Source of the DNA: VRUE01 sp963774555
GTDB lineage: Bacteria > Actinomycetota > Thermoleophilia > Solirubrobacterales > 70-9
DNA length: 64,000 nt
Assembly (NCBI GenBank): GCA_963774555.1
Contig: CAVZFL010000002.1
Span: 496,001-560,000, forward strand
Direction of reading: 5' to 3'
The notes under the pieces are model-generated. The model was not told where the DNA came from. It worked only from the letters and a program-made list of their open reading frames with translations, and ran no database searches. Both the position numbers and the translations under genes were made by a program. This document shows positions 36,589 to 44,192 of the stretch, piece after piece. Each line of letters starts with the position of its first letter. The stretch's first letter is position 1.

Positions 36589-36636
36589 GATGAACCGTTC
36601 TAGCAGGCAGACAAGACATTTCTGTGCGTCCGGTGC

Positions 36637-37791
36637 CTAGCGGCGCCGTGGGTCCATGGCGCGCGAGATCACGACGCGCTGGATCTCGTTGGTGCCCTCG
36701 TAGATCTGGGTGATCTTGGCGTCGCGCATCATTCGCTCGACCGGGTACTCCTTGACGTAGCCGTAGCCGCCGAGGACCTGGATCGCCTCGACCGTGACCC
36801 GCATCGCGTTGTCGGAGGCGAACAGCTTCGCCATCGATGAGTGCTTGGCGAGGCCGGGATCGTTCTGGTCCGCCATCGCGCAGGCCTTGTAGAGCAGCTC
36901 GCGGGCGGCGGCGGTGCCGGTCTCCATCTCGGCCAGCTTGAACTGGATCGCCTGCAGGTCGAGGATCGGCTTGCCGAAGGCGACCCGCTCGGAGGCGTAG
37001 ACGGTCGCGTAGTCGGTCGCCCCCTGGGCGATGCCGACCGCCTGCGCCGCGGCACCGAGGCGCGTCCTTTCCAGCGTGCCGAGGGCGACACCGAGCCCGC
37101 GCCCGACCTCGCCGATCACGTTCTCGACCGGCACCCGCACGTCGTCGAAGACCGGCGAGCCGGTCGGCGAGCCGCGGATCCCGAGCTTGTGCTCGAGCTT
37201 GCCGATCGAGAAGCCGGGCCGGTCGGCCTCGACCACGAAGGCGGTGATCCGCCGGCTCTCCCGGTCGGTGACGGCGAAGACGACGTAGAAGTCGGCGACC
37301 CCGGCGTTGCTGATCCAGTTCTTGGCGCCGTTGATCACCCATTCGTCGCCGTCGAGCTCGGCATGGGTGCGCATCGCCGCCGGGTCCGAGCCGGCCTCGG
37401 GCTCAGACAGCGCGAAGGCCGGCGTCCACTCGCCGCTGGCGCAGCGCGGCAGCACCCGCTGCTTCAGCTCGTCGCTGCCGAAGAGCCGGATCGGCAGCGA
37501 GCCGAGCTCCTGCACCATCAGGATCAGGGCGCTGGAGGCGCAGGCCTTGGCGATCTCCTCGACCGCCATCTGCAGCATCAGCGTGCCGGTCCCGGTGCCC
37601 CCGTACTCCTCCTCGAAGGGCAGGGCCAGGATGTCGTGCTCGGCCAGCAGCTCGCGGATGTCCGCGGGGTATTCCGACTTCTCGTCGATCTCAGCGGCGC
37701 GCGGCGCAATCCGCTCCCGCGCGATCTGCCCAATCGTCTCGCGGAAATCGAGCAGGTCCCGGGGGATCGAGTAGACGTCTGTGCCGGCCAT
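36637..37791 (-). CDS. Acyl-CoA dehydrogenase
   Basis: The 384-residue flavoenzyme opens 'RETIGQIARERIAPRAAEID' and has the FAD/substrate signatures 'FALSEPEAGSDPAAM', 'WVINGAKNWISNAGVADFYV' and 'RERVAFGKPI'-like 'ERVAFGKPILDLQAIQFKLA'. It ends with 'VERMMRDAKITQIYEGTNEI', where the catalytic Glu lies in YEGTNE. It catalyses alpha,beta-desaturation of acyl-CoA with electron transfer flavoprotein as acceptor. ATG 37791 aligns with family starts; an in-frame ATG at 37884 would add 31 unusual residues. The frame is fully intact, unlike the second acyl-CoA dehydrogenase at 62231. Confidence 0.92.
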   Translation of the reverse strand: MAGTDVYSIPRDLLDFRETIGQIARERIAPRAAEIDEKSEYPADIRELLAEHDILALPFEEEYGGTGTGTLMLQMAVEEIAKACASSALILMVQELGSLPIRLFGSDELKQRVLPRCASGEWTPAFALSEPEAGSDPAAMRTHAELDGDEWVINGAKNWISNAGVADFYVVFAVTDRESRRITAFVVEADRPGFSIGKLEHKLGIRGSPTGSPVFDDVRVPVENVIGEVGRGLGVALGTLERTRLGAAAQAVGIAQGATDYATVYASERVAFGKPILDLQAIQFKLAEMETGTAAARELLYKACAMADQNDPGLAKHSSMAKLFASDNAMRVTVEAIQVLGGYGYVKEYPVERMMRDAKITQIYEGTNEIQRVVISRAMDPRRR

Positions 37792-37985
37792 GCTGCGCGC
37801 GGGACCGTACTGCAAAGTCCGCCCTGCCCAGGGCGTCGCGGGCTGGTGCGCGACCGTCTCCGCCACTTTGTCGAACATCGCCACCGCGCGGCCGGATCCG
37901 GGAACTCATCGCTGGGCGCCGTCGTGCGATGGATGAACTACGTCGCGATTTGCGTCGGCACAGCTTGGCGACTAGCCTCGCTGAG

Positions 37986-38570
37986 ATGCGCATGATTCGA
38001 AATCGGGTCCCCCGGCGCTTTGCCCCGATCGTCGTAGTGGTGGTGGTCATCCTGTCGATGGCCGGCATAGGCATCGCGCACGGGAGCTCTCAGTCATCTG
38101 CGAATGCGGCAAAGGGCAAGAAGAAGAGCCACACGCTCGACGCGGATTGGAAGACGGGTCCCCAGGACGTCATCGGCGAAGGCGAACGCGGAGCCGATCT
38201 CGAGGGAACCGATGAGGCCAAGCTCGAGGGCCGGCCCTTCGGGAAGGGGAAGGCCCTCCTGGAGGAGGAATTCCGGTTCACGTACAACCACCCCGACGAA
38301 ATCCCTCGCATGGATTACGGCGGTGAGTATCACGTCAGCTTCGACGCCGACGTCATGGAACGTGGCAAGTTCCAAGGAACGTTCAGCGGCTACTACGACT
38401 ACTCGGTCGACTCGGAAGGCAACCCTTCAACGGTCCCCGCCGGCCAGATCACCGGCGGCAACCGCAGGTTCAAGGGCGCCACGGGCAGCTTCACGGTCCA
38501 GGACTTCCATTCGACGAGCAACGACCCGGTGAAGTACGCGGGGCACTGGCAGGGCTCGATCCGCTACTAG
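37986..38570 (+). CDS. Secreted protein with allene-oxide-cyclase/dirigent-like barrel
   Basis: The 194-residue protein begins with a membrane/signal segment ('FAPIVVVVVVILSMAGIGIA') and a basic linker. A beta-barrel region follows with 'MDYGGEYHVSFDADVMERG' and the characteristic 'GQITGGNRRFKGATGSFTVQ' turn seen in dirigent and allene-oxide-cyclase-like barrels. No catalytic residues are evident. ATG 37986 and 37992 are both possible; upstream in-frame positions give no better leader. It is divergent from the acyl-CoA dehydrogenase and stands alone. Confidence 0.6.
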   Translation: MRMIRNRVPRRFAPIVVVVVVILSMAGIGIAHGSSQSSANAAKGKKKSHTLDADWKTGPQDVIGEGERGADLEGTDEAKLEGRPFGKGKALLEEEFRFTYNHPDEIPRMDYGGEYHVSFDADVMERGKFQGTFSGYYDYSVDSEGNPSTVPAGQITGGNRRFKGATGSFTVQDFHSTSNDPVKYAGHWQGSIRY

Positions 38571-38641
38571 ATCGAGCTTGCGCTGAGGGTGGGTGATTTC
38601 CAGGTGTTTCCACTGCCCAGACCGAGACCGAAGCCGAGCTG

Positions 38642-38665
38642 AAATATACCGATATTGATATATTT
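38642..38665. promoter_or_regulatory. Inverted repeat over the -10 of the XRE-MNT gene
   Basis: AAATATA (38642-38648) and TATATTT (38659-38665) form an inverted repeat in a very AT-rich island. TATATT within it is a good -10 and lies 6 bases before the ATG, so the transcript is probably leaderless and the XRE domain encoded next could repress it directly. Confidence 0.5.
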
Positions 38666-38670
38666 GGCGC

Positions 38671-39198
38671 ATGCTCGGAATATCCCAGGCCCTTCGCGAA
38701 GCTCGACTCGACGCGAATCTCTCGCAGGTCGACCTGGCCGCGCGCGCCGGCACCTCCCAATCTGCGCTGGCTCGCTACGAGACGGGAGCGGCTCTTCCGA
38801 CCCTGCCGACGTTGGAGCGGCTTCTGGCGGCGTGCGGCAGGCGCCTGGAGATCCAGATGCCTCCTGCGCGGCGTCCCAGCACTGGCGGCTCAGTGCGGGG
38901 CCAGCTCGGCCCGCAGGCAGGCAAGCTGCGGCGCCAACGCCGCCGACTACTCGACGCCGCCGAAAGGCACGGCGTCCGTCGTCTGCGTGCCTTCGGATCT
39001 CTCGCCCGCGGTGAGGCGACGGCTGAGAGCGACGTAGACCTCCTGGTCGACCTCAAGCCCGGTCGCACGCTCCTCGACCTCGCTGCCTTCCGCCGCGAGG
39101 CCGGGGAAATCCTCGACCTGCCAGTAGATGTCGCAACCCCCGACATGCTCAAGGACCGCATCCGCGATGCGGTCCTCAGCGAGGCGCTTCCCCTATGA
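38671..39198 (+). CDS. XRE helix-turn-helix fused to MNT-type nucleotidyltransferase (antitoxin)
   Basis: The 175-residue protein has an N-terminal XRE domain (residues 5-60: 'ISQALREARLDANLSQVDLA', 'SALARYETGAALPTLPTLER') and a C-terminal minimal nucleotidyltransferase with the catalytic motif 'AFGSLARGEATAESDVDLLV' (GSxxxG...DxD). MNT proteins neutralise HEPN toxins, in studied cases by adenylylating them. The stop overlaps the HEPN start (ATGA). The fused DNA-binding domain gives the antitoxin its own operator recognition. Frame and motifs are intact. Confidence 0.85.
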   Translation: MLGISQALREARLDANLSQVDLAARAGTSQSALARYETGAALPTLPTLERLLAACGRRLEIQMPPARRPSTGGSVRGQLGPQAGKLRRQRRRLLDAAERHGVRRLRAFGSLARGEATAESDVDLLVDLKPGRTLLDLAAFRREAGEILDLPVDVATPDMLKDRIRDAVLSEALPL

Positions 39199-39533
39199 GC
39201 CGCGACGAGCAAGACCGTCTGCGCGACATCCAGGACGCGATCATGGCAATTCACAGGCACCTCAAGCAGGCCGGTGAGAGAACCGCCGCCAAGGAAGACC
39301 CCCTGCTGCACGATGCCCTGCTCTTCCAGTTCGTGGTGATCGGCGAGGCCGTCAAGCACCTGAGTTCCGAGACGCGCAAGTCAGCACCCGAGATTCCCTG
39401 GGCCGACATAGCCGGGCTTCGCGACCTGATCGCCCACGAGTACTTCCGGATCGACATCCACCGCGTGCTTGCGATCGTGGAGCGGGACCTTCCGCCATTG
39501 GAGCAGGCCATCGATAGTCTGCTCAGACCTTGA
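39195..39533 (+). CDS. HEPN-domain (DUF86) toxin
   Basis: The 112-residue helical protein has the HEPN RNase signature R-x4-H as 'GLRDLIAHEYFRIDIHRV', preceded by 'LLFQFVVIGEAVKHLSSETR'. HEPN toxins cleave RNA, and the partner MNT protein encoded just upstream with 4-base overlap blocks them. The Tyr two residues after the His is the known modification target in related modules. The Arg, His and Tyr are all present, so a functional toxin is expected. Confidence 0.85.
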   Translation: MSRDEQDRLRDIQDAIMAIHRHLKQAGERTAAKEDPLLHDALLFQFVVIGEAVKHLSSETRKSAPEIPWADIAGLRDLIAHEYFRIDIHRVLAIVERDLPPLEQAIDSLLRP

Positions 39534-39604
39534 GGTTTTGACGCCGATTGCCTCTAGGCCGGTTTTCGTCGATCCGACCCGCGCATTGCAGGCATTTCAC
39601 TGAG

Positions 39605-39677
39605 GGTGGACGACCGGATTCGAACCGGCGACCGCCTGGACCACAACCAGGAGCTCTACCGACTGAGCTACGTCCAC
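39605..39677 (-). tRNA. tRNA-His (GTG)
   Basis: The minus strand folds as a complete cloverleaf: acceptor GTGGACG/CGTCCAC, D-arm GCTC..GAGC, anticodon loop TTGTGGT with anticodon GTG, and T-arm CCGGTTCGAATCCGG. Position 39678 supplies the G(-1) that pairs with C73 (39605), the identity element of tRNA-His. CCA is not encoded. Confidence 0.95.
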
Positions 39678-39721
39678 CGCGCGGCTTCCAATCTAGCGGG
39701 GTTCGGGGGTGGCCGGCGGGA

Positions 39722-40450
39722 TCAGGGGTTGGGGTGATTGGCGGCGACCAGGCTGGCGAAGGCGCGCAGGCCCGGGGTCGTGCGCTCGATCAGGTCCGGC
39801 TCTGCCACGTCGGCTTCTTCGGGGAGGGCTGCGGTGCCGCCGTCGCCGAGCGCTTTGCGGGCCTCTCTCAGCATCTCGGGCACGGCCAGCCAAGCCTCCA
39901 GGAGGGCGAAGTCTGCCTCGGGATGGAAGAGGATTCCCCAGGCGTTGCCGTGGCGGAAGGCCTGGACCTCGGTTTGGGCTGAGCGGCCCAAGTGCTGAGC
40001 CCCGTCGGGGAGGTCGAAGACGTCGTTGTGCCAGTGCAGGACGGTGGTTGTCGGGGAGAGGGCGCCGAGGACCGGGTCGTTCGGGTCGAGGACCTCCACT
40101 GAGGCGTAGCCGAGCTCCGGAACCTTCCCCGGCCTCACCTCTCCTCCCAGCGCTCGTGCCAGAAGCTGAGCGCCGAGGCAGATGCCAAGCACCGGCATGT
40201 CCCGGCGCACCGCCCCGGCAAGCCACTCGCGCTCGGCCCCCAGCTCGGGGTGGCGGTCCGTTTCGTCGACGTTCATCGGGCCGCCCATGACCACGGCGCC
40301 GGCGACCTCGTCGTGATCGGGCAGCGGTTGGCCGGTCAACGGTTTGACGGTGTGGACCGCGAGCCCCTGGCAAGCGTCGAGGATCCGGTGGGGCGTCTCC
40401 CAGGGAACGTGCTGGATCGCCAGCAGGGTGGGACGGTCGTCCGCGTTCAT
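39722..40450 (-). CDS. Type 1 glutamine amidotransferase (GMP-synthase-like class I)
   Basis: The 242-residue single-domain amidotransferase has the nucleophile in 'VLGICLGAQLLARALGG' and the His-Glu pair in 'GILFHPEADFALLEAWL'. 'VHWHND'-type residues appear as 'TVLHWHNDVFDLPDGAQHLG'. It would release ammonia from glutamine or hydrolyse a gamma-glutamyl bond. No synthase domain is attached and none lies nearby, so it is one of the stand-alone GATase1 proteins. It is divergent from the next gene over 96 bases that contain a strong hairpin. Confidence 0.85.
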   Translation of the reverse strand: MNADDRPTLLAIQHVPWETPHRILDACQGLAVHTVKPLTGQPLPDHDEVAGAVVMGGPMNVDETDRHPELGAEREWLAGAVRRDMPVLGICLGAQLLARALGGEVRPGKVPELGYASVEVLDPNDPVLGALSPTTTVLHWHNDVFDLPDGAQHLGRSAQTEVQAFRHGNAWGILFHPEADFALLEAWLAVPEMLREARKALGDGGTAALPEEADVAEPDLIERTTPGLRAFASLVAANHPNP

Positions 40451-40510
40451 CGCGACTCAGGCTAGCCGCGCTACGGTTGGTGGGATGCACGAGCCGAGCT
40501 TTGCGACCTG

Positions 40511-40546
40511 CCGACATTGACCACACCAGAGCTGGGTCAATGTCGG
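40511..40546. promoter_or_regulatory. Perfect 12-bp inverted repeat directly before a start codon
   Basis: CCGACATTGACC (40511-40522) and GGTCAATGTCGG (40535-40546) are perfect complements around a 12-base loop. The right arm abuts the ATG of the next gene. No ribosome site is visible outside the repeat. It may be an operator for the divergent pair or an RNA hairpin that controls translation. Confidence 0.5.
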
Positions 40547-41537
40547 ATGCGCTGGTTCGCTCTTGCTGCGGGAGCGCTGGCGCTGGCGATCGCCCTCGGC
40601 GCCGCCAGCGCGTCGCGCGCGGTCGGCCCATACCCCGACCTCGGCGGCTGCCCGGTCTTCCCCGACCCACCCGCCGGCCTGCCCGCCAACGCCCCGTCCC
40701 TCCCCAACGAGGCCGCCTGGAACCAGGACATCTCCAAGGCACCGGTCGCCCCCAACTCGGCCGCGACGATCGCCTACATCGACTCCCACGGCGGCAACCA
40801 CCTCCACCCCGACTTCGGCTCGCCGCGCGCCTACGGCTTCCCCTACGCGGTCGTCGGCGCCGGCCAGCGCAAGCTGCCGATCCACTACACCGCCTACGGC
40901 GACGAGAGCGACCCCGGGCCTTTCCCCGTCCCGCCCAACGCCCCGGTCGAGGGCGGCAACGGCAGCGACGGCGACCGGCACGTGCTCGTCGTCGATCGCT
41001 CCAGCTGCACCCTGTATGAGCTCTACCGGGCGTTCGCCGAGCACGGCGGGGGTGCCCACTGGAACGCCGACTCGGGCACGCGCTGGGACCTGCGCTCGGT
41101 CGCCCGCCGTCCCGACTCCTGGACCTCGGCCGACGCCGCCGGACTGCCGATCTTCCCCGGACTCGTCCGCTACGACGAGGTCGCTTCCGGCCACCTCGAA
41201 CACGCGATCCGGGTCACCTTCGACAGCACCCGCAACGCCTGGGTCCACCCCGCCTCGCACTGCGCCGGCGACACCTCGAGCGCCAGCGCGCCGGCGATGG
41301 GGACGCGGCTGCGGCTGAAGGCGAGCTACGGGCTCGGCGGCTTCAGCGGCGGCGCCAGCACGATCGCCGAAGCGCTCAAGCACTACGGGATGATCGTCGC
41401 CGACAACGGCTCCAACTGGTACTTCAGCGGCAGCAGCGACCGCCGCTGGGACGACGAGAACCTCAACCAGCTCAAGCGCATCCCCGGCGACGCCTTCCAG
41501 GTCGTCAAGAGCGCCGCCCGCCCGCACGCTCTGCTGA
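40547..41537 (+). CDS. Secreted protein of unknown function
   Basis: The roughly 330-residue exported protein has a signal peptide ('WFALAAGALALAIALGAASA'). The mature region has conserved features such as 'WNQDISKAPVAPNSAATIAY', 'HVLVVDRSSCTLYELYRAFA', 'GLPIFPGLVRYDEVASGHLE' and 'HYGMIVADNGSNWYFSGSSD'. I do not recognise an established enzyme family; similar proteins are found in soil bacteria as hypothetical. Near the end the frame probably shifts by one base (about 41515), which would end it at the TGA at 41535-41537 just before the convergent gene. Unshifted, the frame runs on through the opposing gene. Confidence 0.65.
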
Positions 41538-41540
41538 GCA

Positions 41541-42131
41541 TCAGCCCAGCCGCACCTCGTGGAACCCGGCCCGCAGGCGGGAACGCAGCTCGGCCGCTGC
41601 CGCCTCGGCGTCGTCCTCCGCCCCGCTCGCCAGCACCACCTCGGTCGCCGCGTAGCTCTGCAGCTGGTCTTCGATCGCCTGCACGATGTCCTCGTCGCCG
41701 ACCCTCGCCTCGGCCGCGATCCCGGCCTTGGCCAGCGCCGCGACGGTCGCCACCAGGTGCTGCTGCGCCTGATGTCGAGCGCCCTCGACGTCGGACGCCC
41801 AGCGATCGAGGAAGCCGATCCGCGCCGGCACCAGCAGGCGGACCTCATGGTCCCCGTTCGCTCCACCCAGCCCGGCGGCCACGGCGATCCGCCCCACCTC
41901 CTCGGCGGCCTCAACCGCGCGCGTGGTCGACGATCAGCACCCGCCGGCGCTCGTCCTCGCGGCTCGAGCCCGATCGGCCCGCGCGGCCGCTCCCGCACGG
42001 CGATGACCAGCAGCGCCACCACCGCGAGCGCCCCCACGGCGACCCCCAGCGCTGGCCCCGCAACGAGGAACCCGGCCGACGATCGGCACGACGATCGCCG
42101 CGACGAAGAGCGGCAGCTTCCACGGAGCCAT
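41541..42131 (-). CDS. Membrane-anchored universal-stress-like protein (frame broken)
   Basis: Frame-corrected, the product has two N-terminal membrane helices ('PLFVAAIVVPIV' then 'GALAVVALLVIAV') and a cytoplasmic USP-like alpha/beta domain: 'RRVLIVDHARAVEA', 'VRLLVPARIGFLDRWASDVE', 'QAIEDQLQSYAATEVVLASG'. Extra bases near 42072, 41965 and 41923 break the frame. The C-terminal half is open and intact. Function is unknown. It lies downstream of a strong hairpin that separates it from the small membrane gene. Confidence 0.6.
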
Positions 42132-42148
42132 GCCTGAAGGCTGACACG

Positions 42149-42176
42149 CCCGGGCGCCCGATGGCGGGCGCCCGGG
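42149..42176. terminator. GC-rich hairpin between two minus-strand genes
   Basis: CCCGGGCGCCCG (42149-42160) and CGGGCGCCCGGG (42165-42176) form a perfect 12-bp stem with loop ATGG. It starts 6 bases after the stop of the small membrane gene, the position of an intrinsic terminator. No U-tract follows, as is common in actinobacteria. Confidence 0.6.
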
Positions 42177-42182
42177 CGGTGC

Positions 42183-42322
42183 TCAGACTCTGCCCCGGCT
42201 GCCGCTCAGCCGCGGCAGCAGCAGCATCGCCAGCCCGATCAGGATGACGATGATCCCAGGATGTAGTTGACCAGGATGGCCAGGACGATCCCAATGATTA
42301 CCAGCAGTATCGATAGCTCCAT
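42183..42322 (-). CDS. Small hydrophobic membrane protein (one-base deletion)
   Basis: About 46 residues: 'ELSILLVIIGIVLAILVNYI' followed, after one missing G near 42257, by 'IIVILIGLAMLLLPRLSGSR' and a stop at 42183-42185. Two membrane helices fill nearly the whole protein, resembling small actinobacterial membrane proteins of the DUF6131 kind. Function is unknown. A terminator-like hairpin lies just after the stop. Confidence 0.5.
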
Positions 42323-42369
42323 GCCACCGGAAGTACCCGACGGTTCAAACCGCCGAAACCGTCGCGCGC

Positions 42370-43222
42370 TCAGCCGCGCGTGCCGCCGCCGCTGCCGTCC
42401 GGCGACCAGCCCGGGCCGCGGAAGACGTAGCCGAGCCGCTCGCGCCAGCTCGTCGCCGCCGCGCACGTCGCGGGCCAGCGCCGACGAACTCGTGGAAGGC
42501 GACCCGGGTCGGCCGGAAGCTGCGGATGTTCTGCGTCAGCCCGTAGCGCGGCCGCTCGGTCTCGCCCTGGAAGGTGCCGAAGATGCGGTCCCAGACGATC
42601 AGGATGCCGCCGTAGTTGCGGTCGAGGTAGACCTCGTTGGCGCCGTGGTGGACGCGGTGGTGCGAGGGCGTGTTGAAGACGAACTCGAATCAGCGCCGGC
42701 AGCTTCTTGACCCGCTCGGTGTGGATCCAGAACTGGTAGATCAGGCAGACCGCCTGCTGGGTGAGGATCATCCAGGGCGCGAAGCCGAGCAGCGCCAGCG
42801 GCGCCCAGAACGGCAGCGCGGTCATCGGCGTCCAGGTCTGCCGCAGCGCGGTCGAGAGGTTGTAGTGCTGGGAGGAGTGGTGGACGACGTGGCTCGCCCA
42901 GAAGACCCGCACCTCGTGGTGGATGCGGTGGAACCAGTAGTAGGCGAGGTCGTCGGCGAAGAAGAGCAGCGACGTAGGTCCACCACTCGTCGGCCGGCAT
43001 CCGCAGCGGGCTCAGCTCGTAGAGCCCGGCGTAGATGAAGACGACGACGAGCTTCCAGACCGCGTTGATGACGACGTTGCCGCCGCCCATGGTCAGGCTG
43101 GTGCGCGTGTCGCGCGACTCGTAGCCGACCAGGTCCTCGTCGCGCGCGTACTTGAAGGAGAGCAGCTCGACGACCAGCAGCAGGACGAAGGCCGGGATCG
43201 CGTAGAGGATCAGTTCCGCCAC
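42370..43222 (-). CDS. Sterol desaturase/fatty acid hydroxylase superfamily protein (frame broken)
   Basis: Frame-corrected, this is a roughly 283-residue di-iron membrane enzyme with N-terminal helices ('LILYAIPAFVLLLVVELLSF') and the three histidine clusters 'YYWFHRIHHEVRVFWASHVV', 'HHSSQHYNLSTALRQTW' and 'SHHRVHHGANEVYLDRNYGG'. The family inserts hydroxyl groups or double bonds in sterols, fatty acids or carotenoids. Breaks lie near 42975, 42690 and 42480. The end 'GYVFRGPGWSPDGSGG' and stop at 42370 fit homologues. The natural substrate is unknown. Confidence 0.8.
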
Positions 43223-43238
43223 GCGCCAAATGTAATGG

Positions 43239-43331
43239 CTAGGCGGCTCTCCCGATCAAGACGATCCCCGCGATCGAAGCGCCCGCCAAGAGGGCGAGCG
43301 CGATATCCGTATGACGCTCGGTGCTTGTCAT
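43239..43331 (-). CDS. Putative 30-residue membrane peptide
   Basis: A short frame encodes 'TERHTDIALALLAGASIAGI' plus a hydrophobic end, a single membrane helix. AGAGGGTG lies at correct spacing before its ATG (43331). It sits between the XRE gene (43342) and the desaturase gene on the same strand. No family is recognised; support is the ribosome site and hydrophobic composition only. Confidence 0.4.
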   Translation of the reverse strand: MTSTERHTDIALALLAGASIAGIVLIGRAA

Positions 43332-43341
43332 TGCACCCTCT

Positions 43342-43590
43342 TTAACCGGCTTCGGCGGCGGGTGATGCTGTGCCTGAGCCATCGCTGAGCAACCACAGCG
43401 GATCGACCTCGATCCGGCGGGCGATGCGCTCCAGGCTCTTCAGGGTCAGGTTGCGCTCTCCCCGCTCGATGCCGCCGAGGTAGGTGCGGTGGACGCCGAG
43501 GAAATCGGCGAACTCTTCCTGGCTCAAGCCACGGGCAATTCGCAGCAGTCGGAGGTTTCGGCCCACCGTCTGTTGCATCTCCCCCTCCAC
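43342..43590 (-). CDS. XRE-family regulator, paralogue 1
   Basis: The 82-residue protein is a single helix-turn-helix domain: 'QTVGRNLRLLRIARGLSQEE', 'FADFLGVHRTYLGGIERGER', 'NLTLKSLERIARRIEVDPLW'. GTG 43590 is chosen because 'VEGEMQQTVGR' then aligns with 'MEGDLQQAVGR' of paralogue 2 and the distance to the shared operator matches (33 against 32 bases). It is one of two tandem copies. The targets are unknown; self-regulation is likely. Confidence 0.8.
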   Translation of the reverse strand: MEGEMQQTVGRNLRLLRIARGLSQEEFADFLGVHRTYLGGIERGERNLTLKSLERIARRIEVDPLWLLSDGSGTASPAAEAG

Positions 43591-43623
43591 GCAGCCGGCA
43601 CGCTGCCTGCTCGCCAATTCGCG

Positions 43624-43633
43624 GTCTACAGAC
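43624..43633. promoter_or_regulatory. Operator copy 1 upstream of XRE paralogue 1
   Basis: GTCTACAGAC on the plus strand (GTCTGTAGAC on the coding strand) lies 33 bases before the GTG start. The identical decamer occurs 32 bases before paralogue 2, each with the same neighbouring CGGTCTACAGAC..AGTAGC context. Confidence 0.5.
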
Positions 43634-43790
43634 CCATGAGTAGCGACCCGGATCTGAACACCGGCGTCTGTCCCTGCTGGGCCATGCCTATCGGGGGCGA
43701 GCAGAAACAGCTGGGGCACCTCATGACCCAAGCAGGACTTCCGCGTACCCGACTCGCGGTGACGGCCCGACTCGACGAGTCTCGCCCGCC
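43634..43790. other. Spacer between the two XRE genes
   Basis: No convincing gene is present. A short plus-strand frame from 43636 has no ribosome site. GACTCGACGAGTC (43769-43781), 9 bases after the stop of paralogue 2, is a small perfect palindrome that may end that transcript. Confidence 0.3.
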
Positions 43791-44015
43791 CTACCGGTCT
43801 TCGACCGGCTGGAGCAGGGCGAGCGGATCGTGTCCGATCTGCGCGGCGATCCGTTCGACGCTTTTCAGGGTCAGGTTGCGCTCGCCCCGCTCGATGCCTC
43901 CCAGGTACGTGCGGTGGACACCAAGCATCTCGGCAAGCGCCTCCTGGGTCAGGCCGACGCTCTTGCGGTAGGCGAGCAGGCGCCGGCCAACCGCTTGCTG
44001 GAGATCCCCCTCCAT
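43791..44015 (-). CDS. XRE-family regulator, paralogue 2
   Basis: The 74-residue single-domain regulator 'QQAVGRRLLAYRKSVGLTQE', 'ALAEMLGVHRTYLGGIERGE', 'RNLTLKSVERIAAQIGHDPL' is about two-thirds identical to paralogue 1. The recognition helix 'VHRTYLGGIERGERNLTLKS' is the same in both, so they should bind the same site. ATG 44015 is supported by the aligned N-terminus. Tandem duplication with retained operator is evident. Confidence 0.82.
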   Translation of the reverse strand: MEGDLQQAVGRRLLAYRKSVGLTQEALAEMLGVHRTYLGGIERGERNLTLKSVERIAAQIGHDPLALLQPVEDR

Positions 44016-44047
44016 GCAGCGGCACGTTCCCGTCTTGCTACTTGACG

Positions 44048-44062
44048 GTCTACAGACTTATA
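44048..44062. promoter_or_regulatory. Operator copy 2 and -10 region of XRE paralogue 2
   Basis: GTCTACAGAC (44048-44057) repeats the decamer found before paralogue 1. On the minus strand an adjoining TATAAG looks like a -10, placing the operator around the transcription start, a normal position for autorepression. Confidence 0.5.
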
Positions 44063-44192
44063 AGTAGCATCGCCGGCGCGCCTGGCCGGCGTCGTCAGCA
44101 AGCGCCTCCGGCCAGGCCAAAACGCCCGCTCGCGCGTTCCAGCTCCCTCAGTACCCTTGGCGGGTCTCTGTCGTCAGGAGGGAATCGGCGCG

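Noticed and set aside
39548..39982. Plus-strand frame containing 'RPDSNRRPPGPQPGALP' overlapping tRNA-His
   Set aside because: This is the well-known false protein produced by translating the antisense of a tRNA gene; the tRNA fold is complete.
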